Assembly: GCF_013464915.1 (NCBI RefSeq)
Contig: NZ_RAVT01000019.1
Location: 11,240-47,895, forward strand
DNA length: 36,656 nucleotides
Source: Stenotrophomonas maltophilia
Lineage (GTDB): Bacteria; Pseudomonadota; Gammaproteobacteria; Xanthomonadales; Xanthomonadaceae
Direction: 5' to 3'
A program made the position numbers and the translations under genes. A model generated the notes under the pieces. The model did no database searches. It saw only the letters and a program-made list of their open reading frames with translations, and was not told the origin of the DNA. Position 1 is the first letter of the stretch. Each line of letters begins with the position of its first letter. Positions 10,385 through 17,940 of this stretch are shown here, one piece after another.

Positions 10385-10807
10385 ATGAGCACGATCCGTT
10401 GCGACATCGTCAGCGCCGAGCAGGAAATCTTCCGTGGCGAAGCGACCCTGGTCGTGGCCACCGGTGAGCTGGGCGAACTGGGCATCGCGCCCAAGCACGC
10501 ACCGCTGATCACCCGCCTGAAGCCGGGCAAGGTGGTGGTGACCACGCCGAACGGCGAGCAGCTGGATTTCGCCATTTCCGGCGGCATCCTGGAAGTGCAG
10601 CCGCAGGTGGTGACCGTGCTGGCCGACACCGCGATCCGCGCGCAGGACATCGACGAAGCCTCGGTCCGCAAGGCCAAGGAAGAAGCCGAGCGCATCCTGG
10701 CCAACCGCGGCGAAGCGATGGAAGTGGCTGAAGCCCAGCAGAAGCTGGCCGAAGCCGTCGTCCAGCTGCAGGCCCTGGAGCGCCTGCGCAAGACCCTCAA
10801 GCACTGA
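10385..10807 (+). CDS. atpC: F1 ATP synthase subunit epsilon
   Basis: The 140-residue subunit binds gamma and can inhibit hydrolysis. The N-terminal beta sandwich includes [17 protein letters not shown]; the C-terminal helical hairpin is rich in Ala/Glu/Arg ([20 protein letters not shown]). It is the last gene of the operon. The 113-base gap from atpD contains GC-rich imperfect stems and no gene. Confidence 0.96.
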   Translation: MSTIRCDIVSAEQEIFRGEATLVVATGELGELGIAPKHAPLITRLKPGKVVVTTPNGEQLDFAISGGILEVQPQVVTVLADTAIRAQDIDEASVRKAKEEAERILANRGEAMEVAEAQQKLAEAVVQLQALERLRKTLKH

Positions 10808-10830
10808 GGCTCACGCGCTGCATCCACGAG

Positions 10831-10860
10831 AACGCCGGCCTTGTGCCGGCGTTTTTGTTT
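10831..10860 (+). terminator. Terminator of the atp operon
   Basis: The stem CGCCGGC (10833-10839) / GCCGGCG (10845-10851) has loop CTTGT and is followed by TTTTTGTTT. It starts 24 bases after the atpC stop. Confidence 0.9.
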
Positions 10861-10882
10861 GGAGCGGGGCAGGCCCGCCTGG

Positions 10883-10969
10883 GTAGAGTCGACTGTCAGT
10901 CGACTATCGCGCGCAGCGCGGCATTCTCGCGACCTGATGGAAGAGCAGTCGACTAACAGTCGACTCTAC
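10883..10969. repeat. Inverted SMAG repeat pair
   Basis: A GTAG-headed palindrome at 10883-10906 (stem AGTCGACT / AGTCGACT) faces a second copy in reverse orientation ending in CTAC at 10966-10969. This head-out dimer arrangement is common for SMAG/REP elements. It lies between the convergent atp operon and the GtrA-like gene. Confidence 0.85.
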
Positions 10970-10970
10970 C

Positions 10971-11030
10971 GATCCCGATCCCGATCCCGATCCCGATCCC
11001 GATCCCGAATCCCGATCCCGATCCCGATCC
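10971..11030. repeat. GATCCC hexamer tandem array
   Basis: Units of GATCCC begin at 10971, 10977, 10983, 10989, 10995 and 11001. A 7-base variant GAATCCC follows at 11007, then units at 11014 and 11020 and a partial unit at 11026-11030. There are about ten units in 60 bases. The array directly abuts the CTAC end of the SMAG pair and ends 24 bases before the stop of the GtrA-like gene. Confidence 0.95.
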
Positions 11031-11053
11031 GGCATCCAGAATCCCACCCCGTA

Positions 11054-11443
11054 TCAGCGATACACCACGTACCGCATCAGCAGGAACGACACGAAGGCCA
11101 GCGCGCCCTCCACCAGCGGCTTGGCCAGCCAGGTGTACCGCAGGCCGAGCGCATGATCGACCAGGCTCACCAGCAGCGTGCTCGCCACGGTCATCAGCAG
11201 CCATAGGCCGAAGAAGCGGGCAAAGCGCTTCCAGCCAAGTCTATGTGCGCCCGCCTCGGCAAAGGTGTAGCGGCCGTTGAGCCAGAAGCCCAGCAGCATG
11301 CCGGCCACGCGCCCGGCCACGTTGGCCGGCGCAACCGGCATGCCCAGCGCGGTGGCGGCCACGAACACCAGCCAGTCGAGCAGCAGCTGCACGAGCCCGA
11401 TGACGAGGTAGGCGCTTCCCTGGCGGATGAGGCTCATCGGCAT
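11054..11443 (-). CDS. GtrA-like membrane protein
   Basis: The 129-residue protein has four predicted membrane helices (about 8-30, 40-56, 73-95, 105-127). The N-terminal pattern LIRQGSAYLVIGLVQLLLDW and the segment VAGMLLGFWLNGRYTF fit the GtrA/PF04138 family. Such proteins are thought to help move lipid-linked sugars across the inner membrane or to act in cell-surface polysaccharide synthesis. The gene is divergent from glmU (76-base gap), and its 3' end runs into the hexamer array. The start MPMSL at 11443 is chosen because helix 1 follows at once; codon 3 is an alternative. Confidence 0.8.
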   Translation of the reverse strand: MPMSLIRQGSAYLVIGLVQLLLDWLVFVAATALGMPVAPANVAGRVAGMLLGFWLNGRYTFAEAGAHRLGWKRFARFFGLWLLMTVASTLLVSLVDHALGLRYTWLAKPLVEGALAFVSFLLMRYVVYR

Positions 11444-11483
11444 GGCGAAGGGGGAGGGATGCCCATGTTAACGGCGCACGCTC

Positions 11484-11489
11484 TAGAAT
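11484..11489 (+). promoter_or_regulatory. Probable -10 box of glmU
   Basis: TAGAAT lies 31 bases before the glmU ATG in the 76-base divergent gap. No convincing -35 is present. The same TAGAAT appears ahead of glmS. Confidence 0.45.
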
Positions 11490-11519
11490 CACCGGCAACG
11501 AACCACGGACTACCGTTCC

Positions 11520-12887
11520 ATGACCCAAGCCCTGCACGTCATCATCCTCGCCGCCGGCGCTGGCAAGCGCATGAAGTCGGTGCTGCCGAAGGTGCTGCAG
11601 CCGATCGCGGGCCAGCCGATGCTGGCGCACGTGATCGATGCGGCCCGTGAGCTCCAGCCGGCGGCGATCCATGTGGTCCATGGCCACGGCGGCGAAGCCG
11701 TGCGCCAGTACTTCGTCGGCCAGCAGGACCTGCAATGGGCTGAACAGGCACAGCAGCTCGGCACCGGCCACGCCGTCGCGCAGGCGATGCCGCAGGTGCC
11801 CGATGCTGCACAGGTACTGGTGCTGTACGGCGACGTACCGCTGATCCGTGCGCAGACCCTGCGTGAGCTGCTCGCGCAGCCGGGTCGGCTGGCGGTGCTG
11901 GTGGCCGAGGTGGATGACCCGACCGGCTATGGCCGCGTGCTGCGCGATGCCGAAGGCAAGGTGGGTGCGATCGTCGAGCAGAAGGATGCCAGCGACGAGC
12001 AGTTGCGCGTGCGCATCATCAACACCGGCATCATCGCCGCAGAATCTACCGCGCTGCGCCGCTGGCTGTCGCAGCTGTCGAACAGCAACGCACAGGGCGA
12101 GTACTACCTGACCGACGTGTTCGCGTTCGCCGCGCACGAGTACACCCCGGCCGAGATGGCGCTGGTGGCCGACGCGCAGGAAGCCGAAGGGGCGAACGAT
12201 CCGTGGCAGCTGTCGCAGCTGGAGCGTGCCTGGCAGCGTCGCGCGGTGCGTGCGCTGTGCGCGCAGGGCGCGCGCGTGCGCGACCCGGCACGGGTCGACA
12301 TCCGCGGCACCGTCACCGTGGGCAGCGACGTGCTGATCGACGTCGATGTCGTGCTCGAGGGCGACGTGGTGCTCGGCGACGGCGTCACCGTCGGTCCGTT
12401 CAACCGTTTGAAGGACGTCAACCTCGGGCCGGGCACTGAAGTGCGTGCGCACTGCGATCTGGAGGGCGTGGTGACCGAGGGTGCGGCGCAGATCGGCCCG
12501 TTCGCGCGCCTGCGCCCGGGCACCGTGCTGGCCGATGGGGTGCACGTCGGCAACTTCGTCGAAACCAAGAAGGTCACGCTGGGTGTGGGCAGCAAGGCCA
12601 ACCACCTCACCTACCTGGGCGATGCGGTGATCGGCAGCAGGGTGAACATCGGCGCTGGCACCATCACCTGCAACTACGATGGCGTGAACAAGTCGACCAC
12701 CACCATCGGTGACAACGCGTTCATCGGCTCCAACAGTTCGCTGGTAGCACCGGTGACCATTGGCGACGGCGCGACCATTGCCGCCGGTTCGGTCATCACC
12801 CGCAACGCGCCGGACGGCAAGCTGACACTGGCACGTGCACGACAGGAAACCATCGATGGCTGGAAGCGCCCGCTCAGGAAGTCCTGA
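11520..12887 (+). CDS. glmU: Bifunctional GlcNAc-1-P uridyltransferase / GlcN-1-P acetyltransferase
   Basis: This cytoplasmic enzyme acetylates glucosamine-1-phosphate and then forms UDP-GlcNAc, the precursor of peptidoglycan and lipid A. The protein is 455 residues (E. coli 456). The N-terminal pyrophosphorylase domain shows [17 protein letters not shown] and the metal-binding YGDVPL. From about residue 255 the left-handed beta-helix has hexapeptide repeats (for example [20 protein letters not shown]). The acetyltransferase region contains [19 protein letters not shown] and [13 protein letters not shown]. The product of glmS at 21492 feeds the same pathway. Confidence 0.97.
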   Translation: MTQALHVIILAAGAGKRMKSVLPKVLQPIAGQPMLAHVIDAARELQPAAIHVVHGHGGEAVRQYFVGQQDLQWAEQAQQLGTGHAVAQAMPQVPDAAQVLVLYGDVPLIRAQTLRELLAQPGRLAVLVAEVDDPTGYGRVLRDAEGKVGAIVEQKDASDEQLRVRIINTGIIAAESTALRRWLSQLSNSNAQGEYYLTDVFAFAAHEYTPAEMALVADAQEAEGANDPWQLSQLERAWQRRAVRALCAQGARVRDPARVDIRGTVTVGSDVLIDVDVVLEGDVVLGDGVTVGPFNRLKDVNLGPGTEVRAHCDLEGVVTEGAAQIGPFARLRPGTVLADGVHVGNFVETKKVTLGVGSKANHLTYLGDAVIGSRVNIGAGTITCNYDGVNKSTTTIGDNAFIGSNSSLVAPVTIGDGATIAAGSVITRNAPDGKLTLARARQETIDGWKRPLRKS

Positions 12888-13389
12888 GCCACGCATTCCC
12901 CGCGCCGATGAACTCGGTGTGCTGCCCGGCATCGAGCAGCGCGCCGGCGAGGTGTTGAAGGGCCATGAGGCCTATCCGGTGTTCGCCGGTCATGGCCTGG
13001 ATCTGCCGACACTACAGGAGGGCCTCGAGCGCCGGCAGCTGTGGGTGGTGGATGCGGCTGACGGTGGCATCGCCGGCTATCTGCTTGCCGGCGAACTGGC
13101 CGGTGAGTTCCATGTGCTGCAGATGGACGTGGACCCCGCGCATGCGCGGCAAGGCCATGGGCGCGCGTTGTTGCGCCATGCAGTGGCACGGGCCCGGGCG
13201 GAAGGCTATCGCTCGGCTGTGCTGACCACGTTGTCCGACGTGCCGTGGAATGCGGCCTTCTATGCCAGCGAAGGGTTCGTCGCCGCGCCGGAGGCGGAGT
13301 GGGGTGCAGGACTGCAGGCGGTGATGGCCGAAGAGGCCGCGCTCGGGTTTCCGATGCATCTGCGCGTGGCGATGCGGCGCGTCTGGTAG
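12856..13389 (+). CDS. GNAT-family N-acetyltransferase
   Basis: The 177-residue protein has a GNAT fold. The central strand [23 protein letters not shown] contains the acetyl-CoA-binding Q-x-x-G-x-G/A motif (RQGHGRA), and [12 protein letters not shown] is the usual late helix-strand segment. The substrate is unknown. The reading frame overlaps the end of glmU: an ATG at 12856 with AGGAAA upstream is favoured, while a GTG at 12835 is also in frame. The overlap suggests coupled translation with glmU. The stop codon TAG is part of the GTAG head of a SMAG repeat. Confidence 0.85.
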   Translation: MAGSARSGSPEPRIPRADELGVLPGIEQRAGEVLKGHEAYPVFAGHGLDLPTLQEGLERRQLWVVDAADGGIAGYLLAGELAGEFHVLQMDVDPAHARQGHGRALLRHAVARARAEGYRSAVLTTLSDVPWNAAFYASEGFVAAPEAEWGAGLQAVMAEEAALGFPMHLRVAMRRVW

Positions 13390-13460
13390 CTGCCGACCTT
13401 GGTCGGCATATCCACGCATGGCGTGGATCTGCTGACTGGCCGACCAGGGTCGGAGACTAC
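13386..13460. repeat. Inverted SMAG repeat pair at convergent gene ends
   Basis: GTAG at 13386-13389 leads the stem TGCCGACC / GGTCGGCA. An inverted partner ends in CTAC at 13457-13460 with stem GGCCGACC / GGTCGG. Between them lies a small palindrome TCCACGC-ATG-GCGTGGA (13411-13427). The pair separates the convergent acetyltransferase and histidine kinase genes. Confidence 0.85.
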
Positions 13461-13480
13461 CGGCAACCCCGTTGGCCCGC

Positions 13481-14833
13481 TCAACCCACCGGCAGCAGGA
13501 TCGACACGCACAACCCGCCATCACCGCGATTCTGCAGTGACACGCGTCCGCCGTGCGCCTCCACGATCTCGCGCGTCAGCGCCAGCCCCAGCCCGGTGCC
13601 GTTGCGCTTGGTCGAATAGAACGGCATCAGTGCGTTCTGCAGCACCTGTTCGTTCATGCCCTTGCCACGATCAAGCACGTCCAGGCGCAGCCACTGCGGC
13701 AGCCGCGTCAGCTGTACCTGCACGTCATCGTTGGGCGGCTCGGCTTCGGCGCAGGCTTCATGCGCGTTCTTCAGCAGGTTCAACAGCGCCTGCCCGAACT
13801 GCGCGATGTCGATGCGACTGCTCAGCTCCTCGTCCGGCTCACGTTCCATGCCGAACGGAATCTGCTGGCGCAGGCTGGACAGGAACGGTGCCCAGTGCAC
13901 GGTCTGCAGCTGCGGCTGTGGCAACTTGGCAAAGCGCGCGTAGCCGCGGATGAAACCTTCCAGGTGGCGTGCGCGGTCTTCGATGGTGGTGAAGATCTCC
14001 GGCAGCCGGTCGAAGCGCTCGCGCTGCACCAGCACGCCGCCGGAATGGGCGAGCGAAGCGATCGGCGCCAGCGAGTTGTTGAGCTCGTGGCTGATCACCC
14101 GGATCACCTTCTTCCAGGTCTGCACCTCCTGGCGCCGCAGTTCGGCGGTCAGCAGCCGCACCAGCAGCAGGTCGTGCGGGCGGCCGTTGAGCTGGAACGC
14201 GCGGCGCGAGAGGTGGTAGACCTGCTCATCGTCCTCGTCGCCATCCTCGCCTTCGGCGTGCACCGCAAACAGGCTGTCACCGCCACGGGCGATGGCATCG
14301 CGCAGTTCCACCGGCACCTGTTCCAGCACGTCTTCCAGGCGCTGGCCCTCCAGCTTCCAGCCGCCGTGCAGCAGCTTGCGCGCCGCCAGGTTGGAGAACA
14401 CCACGCGGGCGACGCCATCACCGCCGGAGGCGATCAGCAGCATCGCCACCGGCGTGTTCTGCACCATGGTGTCCAGCAGCAGCTCACGTTGCACCAGGCC
14501 CTGTCGCTGCGCGCGCAGCACGTCGCCCAGTTCGCGGTGGGCCTGCACCAGGTCGCCCAGCTCGTCGTTCCCAGGCCAGTGCACGCCGAAGTTGTATTCG
14601 CCGTCGCGGTAACTGCTGGTGGTACCCGCCAGGGCACGCATCAGCGAGCGTACCGGTGCGGTGGCACGGCGCAGGGTCCACCACATCAGCGACAGCAGGA
14701 CCAGCGCCGATACCGTGGTCACCACCCAACCATGGTCCATCCAGTAGGCCAGCAGCCACGGTAGTGCCGCAGCCAGTGCCAACACCGGCAGCAGGCGCAG
14801 GAACAGGCGGAAAGTGAACGAGCGTCGTTTCAT
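13481..14833 (-). CDS. Sensor histidine kinase, two membrane helices, NtrY-like
   Basis: The 450-residue protein has helices at about 9-31 and 37-54 joined by only about five residues (MDHGW). A HAMP-like linker follows (about 55-110), then a PAS-like region (about 115-230), a HisKA segment with H249 in VISHELNNSLAP, and an HATPase domain with N356 (LLKNAHEA), DRGKGM (388-393) and GTGLGLAL. Overall it resembles NtrY/AtoS-type kinases. The tiny loop leaves almost nothing in the periplasm to bind a ligand. That is the layout of intramembrane-sensing kinases, which commonly monitor a partner ABC transporter (BceS type). The gene overlaps the response regulator by ATGA, and the transporter genes lie upstream in the same orientation. 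Confidence 0.92.
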   Translation of the reverse strand: MKRRSFTFRLFLRLLPVLALAAALPWLLAYWMDHGWVVTTVSALVLLSLMWWTLRRATAPVRSLMRALAGTTSSYRDGEYNFGVHWPGNDELGDLVQAHRELGDVLRAQRQGLVQRELLLDTMVQNTPVAMLLIASGGDGVARVVFSNLAARKLLHGGWKLEGQRLEDVLEQVPVELRDAIARGGDSLFAVHAEGEDGDEDDEQVYHLSRRAFQLNGRPHDLLLVRLLTAELRRQEVQTWKKVIRVISHELNNSLAPIASLAHSGGVLVQRERFDRLPEIFTTIEDRARHLEGFIRGYARFAKLPQPQLQTVHWAPFLSSLRQQIPFGMEREPDEELSSRIDIAQFGQALLNLLKNAHEACAEAEPPNDDVQVQLTRLPQWLRLDVLDRGKGMNEQVLQNALMPFYSTKRNGTGLGLALTREIVEAHGGRVSLQNRGDGGLCVSILLPVG

Positions 14834-16176
14834 TCGCGTGGAATACCGTGGCGGTCCATGCGCCGGTACAGCGCCTGGCGGCTCAGGCCGAGCTCGGCGG
14901 CAGCCTGGGCGATGACGCCATGGTTGCGCGCCAGTACATCCTCGATGCGTGCGCGGTCGGGATCATTGCCTGCGCTGGGTGCCGGTCGCGGTGCGATGGC
15001 TGTGCGCGGCAGGTTGAGATCGGCCACTTCGATGCGGTTGCCGGTGGCCAGCAGTTCGGCACGCTGGATCACGTTGCGCAGTTCGCGCACGTTGCCCGGC
15101 CACGGGTGCCGCTGCAGTGCTGCGGTGGCGGCGCTGGACAGCGGCTTGCCGGCGGTCAGGAAGCGCTCGGCCAGTGGCACGATGTCGCCCGGTCGTTCGG
15201 CCAGCGGCGGCAGCACCAGTTCCACCGTATTGAGGCGGTAATAGAGGTCTTCGCGGAAGGTACCGTCGCGGATCATCGCCGGCAGGTCGGCATTGGTCGC
15301 GCTGACCACGCGGACCTTGACCTGGCGTTCGCGGTTGGAGCCCAGACGCTCGAAGCGGCCGGTTTCCAGTACGCGCAGCAGCTTCATCTGCCCGCCCAGC
15401 GACAGGTTGCCGATCTCATCCAGGAAGAGGGTGCCACCATCGGCGGCCTCGAACTTGCCTTCACGAGCCTTGTTGGCGCCGGTATACGCACCGGCTTCGG
15501 CACCGAACAGCTCGGCTTCGATCAGTTCCGAGGGCAGCGCGCCGCAGTTGACCGCCACGAACGGACCCTTGGCCACCAGGGAATTGGCCTGGATGATCTG
15601 CGCGATCTTCTCTTTGCCGGCGCCGTTGGCACCGGTGATGAGTACCGGAAGTTCCGAACGTGCGACCTGGCAGGCGAGGGCGATGACGCGCTCGCTGGCC
15701 GGGTCGGCGAAGACCGCGCCGCACAGGTCGTACTTCTCTTCCAGCGCGTTGCGCTGGCGCAGTTCACGGCTGCGGCGCCGGTCCAGCTCGCGGCGTGCCT
15801 CGGACAGTTCCAGCAGGTTGTTGACCGTGGTCATCAGCTTGCGGTCGTCCCAGGGCTTGGCCAGGTAGTCGGCGGCACCGGCCTTGACCAGGTCCACCGC
15901 ACTGCTCAGGTGGGTCCAGGCGGTGAGCAGAATCACCGGCAGGTCCGGATGGCGCGCGCGGATCTGCGCGAACAGGGCCTCGCCTTCCTCACCGGAAGTG
16001 GTGTCCTCGCTGAAATTCATGTCCTGGATGACCAGGTCGACCGGCTGTGATTCGAGCAGCGCGAGCCCGTCGGCGGGCGTCTGCGCCTGCAGGGTGTCGA
16101 TGTCGTGCAGGGAGAACAGCACGTCCAGCGCGGTGCCCACGCTGGCGTTGTCGTCGATGATCAGGATCGCAGGCAT
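14830..16176 (-). CDS. NtrC-family sigma54-dependent response regulator
   Basis: The 448-residue protein has a receiver domain with D8/D9, phosphoacceptor D52 (VIQDMNF), T85 and K107. The AAA+ domain shows Walker A TGANGAGKE (181-189), the sigma54-contact loop GAYTGA (229-234, Tyr for the usual Phe) and Walker B GGTLFLDE (247-254). A Fis-type helix-turn-helix lies at the end (AAELGLSRQALYRRMDRHGI). It should activate sigma54 promoters when phosphorylated by the adjacent kinase. The start MPAILIIDDN at 16176 is chosen because the receiver begins there; the frame is open further upstream. The 123-base gap before it may hold a separate promoter (TATGCT near 16262). The likely target is the GTGTCCGG cluster at 21381-21449. 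Confidence 0.95.
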   Translation of the reverse strand: MPAILIIDDNASVGTALDVLFSLHDIDTLQAQTPADGLALLESQPVDLVIQDMNFSEDTTSGEEGEALFAQIRARHPDLPVILLTAWTHLSSAVDLVKAGAADYLAKPWDDRKLMTTVNNLLELSEARRELDRRRSRELRQRNALEEKYDLCGAVFADPASERVIALACQVARSELPVLITGANGAGKEKIAQIIQANSLVAKGPFVAVNCGALPSELIEAELFGAEAGAYTGANKAREGKFEAADGGTLFLDEIGNLSLGGQMKLLRVLETGRFERLGSNRERQVKVRVVSATNADLPAMIRDGTFREDLYYRLNTVELVLPPLAERPGDIVPLAERFLTAGKPLSSAATAALQRHPWPGNVRELRNVIQRAELLATGNRIEVADLNLPRTAIAPRPAPSAGNDPDRARIEDVLARNHGVIAQAAAELGLSRQALYRRMDRHGIPRE

Positions 16177-16299
16177 CAAGCGGTTCTGCAGAAAGGGATG
16201 GGCGGCGCCGATGGAGCCGTTCGTGTCCACGCACCGGGAGAGCCCGGCGCCACCCATCAAGCATAGCCAAACCCGTGGCTGTGCAGGAGCGGCCCTCGC

Positions 16300-16701
16300 T
16301 CAGCGCTGGGGCCGGGCCGGAGGCGCTGGCGGCGCTGGTGGCGGTGGCGCGTCCAGCGCGTGGCGCCAGGCCGCCGCGTCGACCGCCACCGTCAGTTCGC
16401 GTCTGTCGCGGCGCAGCAACAGATAGGCGGTGGCTGCGTTGGAATGGCGCAGGGCTACCGCAAGGTGCTCGACCCGGCGCACAGCCGTGTCGTCCACGCG
16501 CAGGATGCGGTCGCCGCTGCGCACGCCGAAGCGCGCTTCGGGGCTGGCGGCCTCCACATGCACCTGGCCCTCGGTCGAGCGCAGTGACAGCCGCGCTCCA
16601 TCCTGGCGCCATTCCAGCGTCTGTGCGCTGCCACCACCGGCCAGCGCCGGCAGCGGCAGCAGCAACAGCAACAGGCTCATGCAGATCGCGCAGACGCGCA
16701 T
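16300..16701 (-). CDS. Small secreted PDZ-like protein
   Basis: The 133-residue product begins with a signal peptide (MRVCAICMSLLLLLLPLPALAGG). The mature part, about residues 35-105, resembles a PDZ domain: SPEARFGVRSGDRILRVDD matches the GL-x-x-GD-x-I-L-x-V-(N/D) core of secreted PDZ modules, followed by a helix and the strand TAYLLLRRDRREL. The tail is Pro/Ala rich. No protease domain is present. It starts one base after the stop of the second permease gene, so it belongs to the ABC operon. It may bind the C-terminus or an exposed segment of a periplasmic or envelope protein; the role is inferred. An in-frame ATG at codon 8 is an alternative start. Confidence 0.7.
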   Translation of the reverse strand: MRVCAICMSLLLLLLPLPALAGGGSAQTLEWRQDGARLSLRSTEGQVHVEAASPEARFGVRSGDRILRVDDTAVRRVEHLAVALRHSNAATAYLLLRRDRRELTVAVDAAAWRHALDAPPPPAPPAPPARPQR

Positions 16702-16702
16702 C

Positions 16703-17920
16703 TCACGCGCCCCGCGTGGCGACCGCAGGCGGCACCGCCGCCGCACGCCGCGCCGGCCCGAACACGGCGATCTGGCCCAGCACCCACAGCAGCAGTGCAC
16801 CCAGCGGCAGGTAGTACAGCGGCATGCGCGGCAGCTCGTACAGGTTCATCAGCGCCAGGTTGATCGCGTAGGCCGCCAGCATGCCGAGCACGATGCCCAG
16901 CGTGGCCAGCAGGAAGTTCTCGGTCTGGAAGTAGCGCAGGATCTGCCCGCGGGTCGCGCCCAGCGCACGGCGGATGCCGATCTGCTTGCTGCGCTGCTGC
17001 ACCCAGAAGCTGGCCAGGCCGATGATGCCCAGCGCGGTGACCACCAGCAGCGAGATGCTGACGGTGATCAGCAGGCCGACCATCGCGCGGTCGTTCTTGA
17101 AGAAGTCCTTGCGCTGGTCTTCATAGGTCAGCTTGTCGCGCATCAGGCGGTTGGGGTCGTTGCGCTCCAGCGCGGCGGCGCCGGCATCGAGCACCTCCTG
17201 GCGGCGTTCGGGCGAGGTGCGCAGGATGTAGGTGCCACCGTCGTCGAAGGTGCGGCGGATCGGCAGCAGCATCGAGTTGGTCCAGTTGTCACTCCAGCCA
17301 TTGGGCGTGCTGAGGACATCGACGATGCCGACCACGTGCAGCGACTGCTTGCCCATGTAGTAGGTCTTGCCCAGTGCACTGCCGTTGGGCTCCATCTTGG
17401 CGGCGGTGGCCTGGGTGAGGATGACCGGGATGGCCTTTCCCTTGGCGCCGCCCTTGCTGGCGTCTTCGAAGTTCTGGTACTCGTCGGGCAGGAAATCGCG
17501 GCCGGCGATCAGGTTGATGCCCATCGTGGCCAGCCCGTTCTCGGACAGGGTGTACATCGAGGCGTTGGTGGTCGGCCGTTCCTGGTCGATCTCGCGCGAG
17601 ATGCTGCTGCTGGAGGAGCCGTTGCGGAAGGGGATCTGGTTGATGATGGTGACGTTGCTGACGCCGGGGATCGCACGCAGCGATGCCAGGTCCTCGCGGG
17701 TGCGGGCCATGGCGTCGGTCTGCTTGCCGATGCCACTGACGCGCAGCATCGCCAGTTCGTTCTCGGCGATGCCGCTGGGCATGCTGATCTTTTCCACGCG
17801 CTGGCTGACCAGGAACAGCGCGTTGCAGACGATGGCGCAGGTCAGTGCGACTTCCAGCACGATCAGGGCGGCAGCGGTCTTGTGCCGGCGCAGCGTGCTG
17901 AGGATGGGGCGGATGTCCAT
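16703..17920 (-). CDS. ABC transporter permease, MacB/FtsX type (second)
   Basis: The 405-residue protein has the MacB plan: one N-terminal helix (about 17-37, AALIVLEVALTCAIVCNALF), a large periplasmic domain (about 40-270), and three C-terminal helices forming the FtsX domain. The FtsX motif GIRRALGATRGQI links helices 2 and 3. No ATPase domain is fused, unlike E. coli MacB. It starts MDIRPILSTL at 17920 with GAGG upstream. Twenty bases separate it from the first permease gene, with which it probably forms a heterodimer. The periplasmic domain differs from that of the first permease (TIINQIPFRNGSSSSSISRE). Confidence 0.9.
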   Translation of the reverse strand: MDIRPILSTLRRHKTAAALIVLEVALTCAIVCNALFLVSQRVEKISMPSGIAENELAMLRVSGIGKQTDAMARTREDLASLRAIPGVSNVTIINQIPFRNGSSSSSISREIDQERPTTNASMYTLSENGLATMGINLIAGRDFLPDEYQNFEDASKGGAKGKAIPVILTQATAAKMEPNGSALGKTYYMGKQSLHVVGIVDVLSTPNGWSDNWTNSMLLPIRRTFDDGGTYILRTSPERRQEVLDAGAAALERNDPNRLMRDKLTYEDQRKDFFKNDRAMVGLLITVSISLLVVTALGIIGLASFWVQQRSKQIGIRRALGATRGQILRYFQTENFLLATLGIVLGMLAAYAINLALMNLYELPRMPLYYLPLGALLLWVLGQIAVFGPARRAAAVPPAVATRGA

Positions 17921-17940
17921 GGGAGTCCTCGTTCGGGTGC

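Noticed and set aside
10971-11030. GATCCC array as a CRISPR or iteron array
   Set aside because: The units are contiguous hexamers without spacers and there is no cas or replication gene nearby.
11054-11443. GtrA-like gene as part of a glucosyltransferase serotype-conversion cluster
   Set aside because: No gtrB or gtrIV-type glycosyltransferase is adjacent, so only the family name is given.
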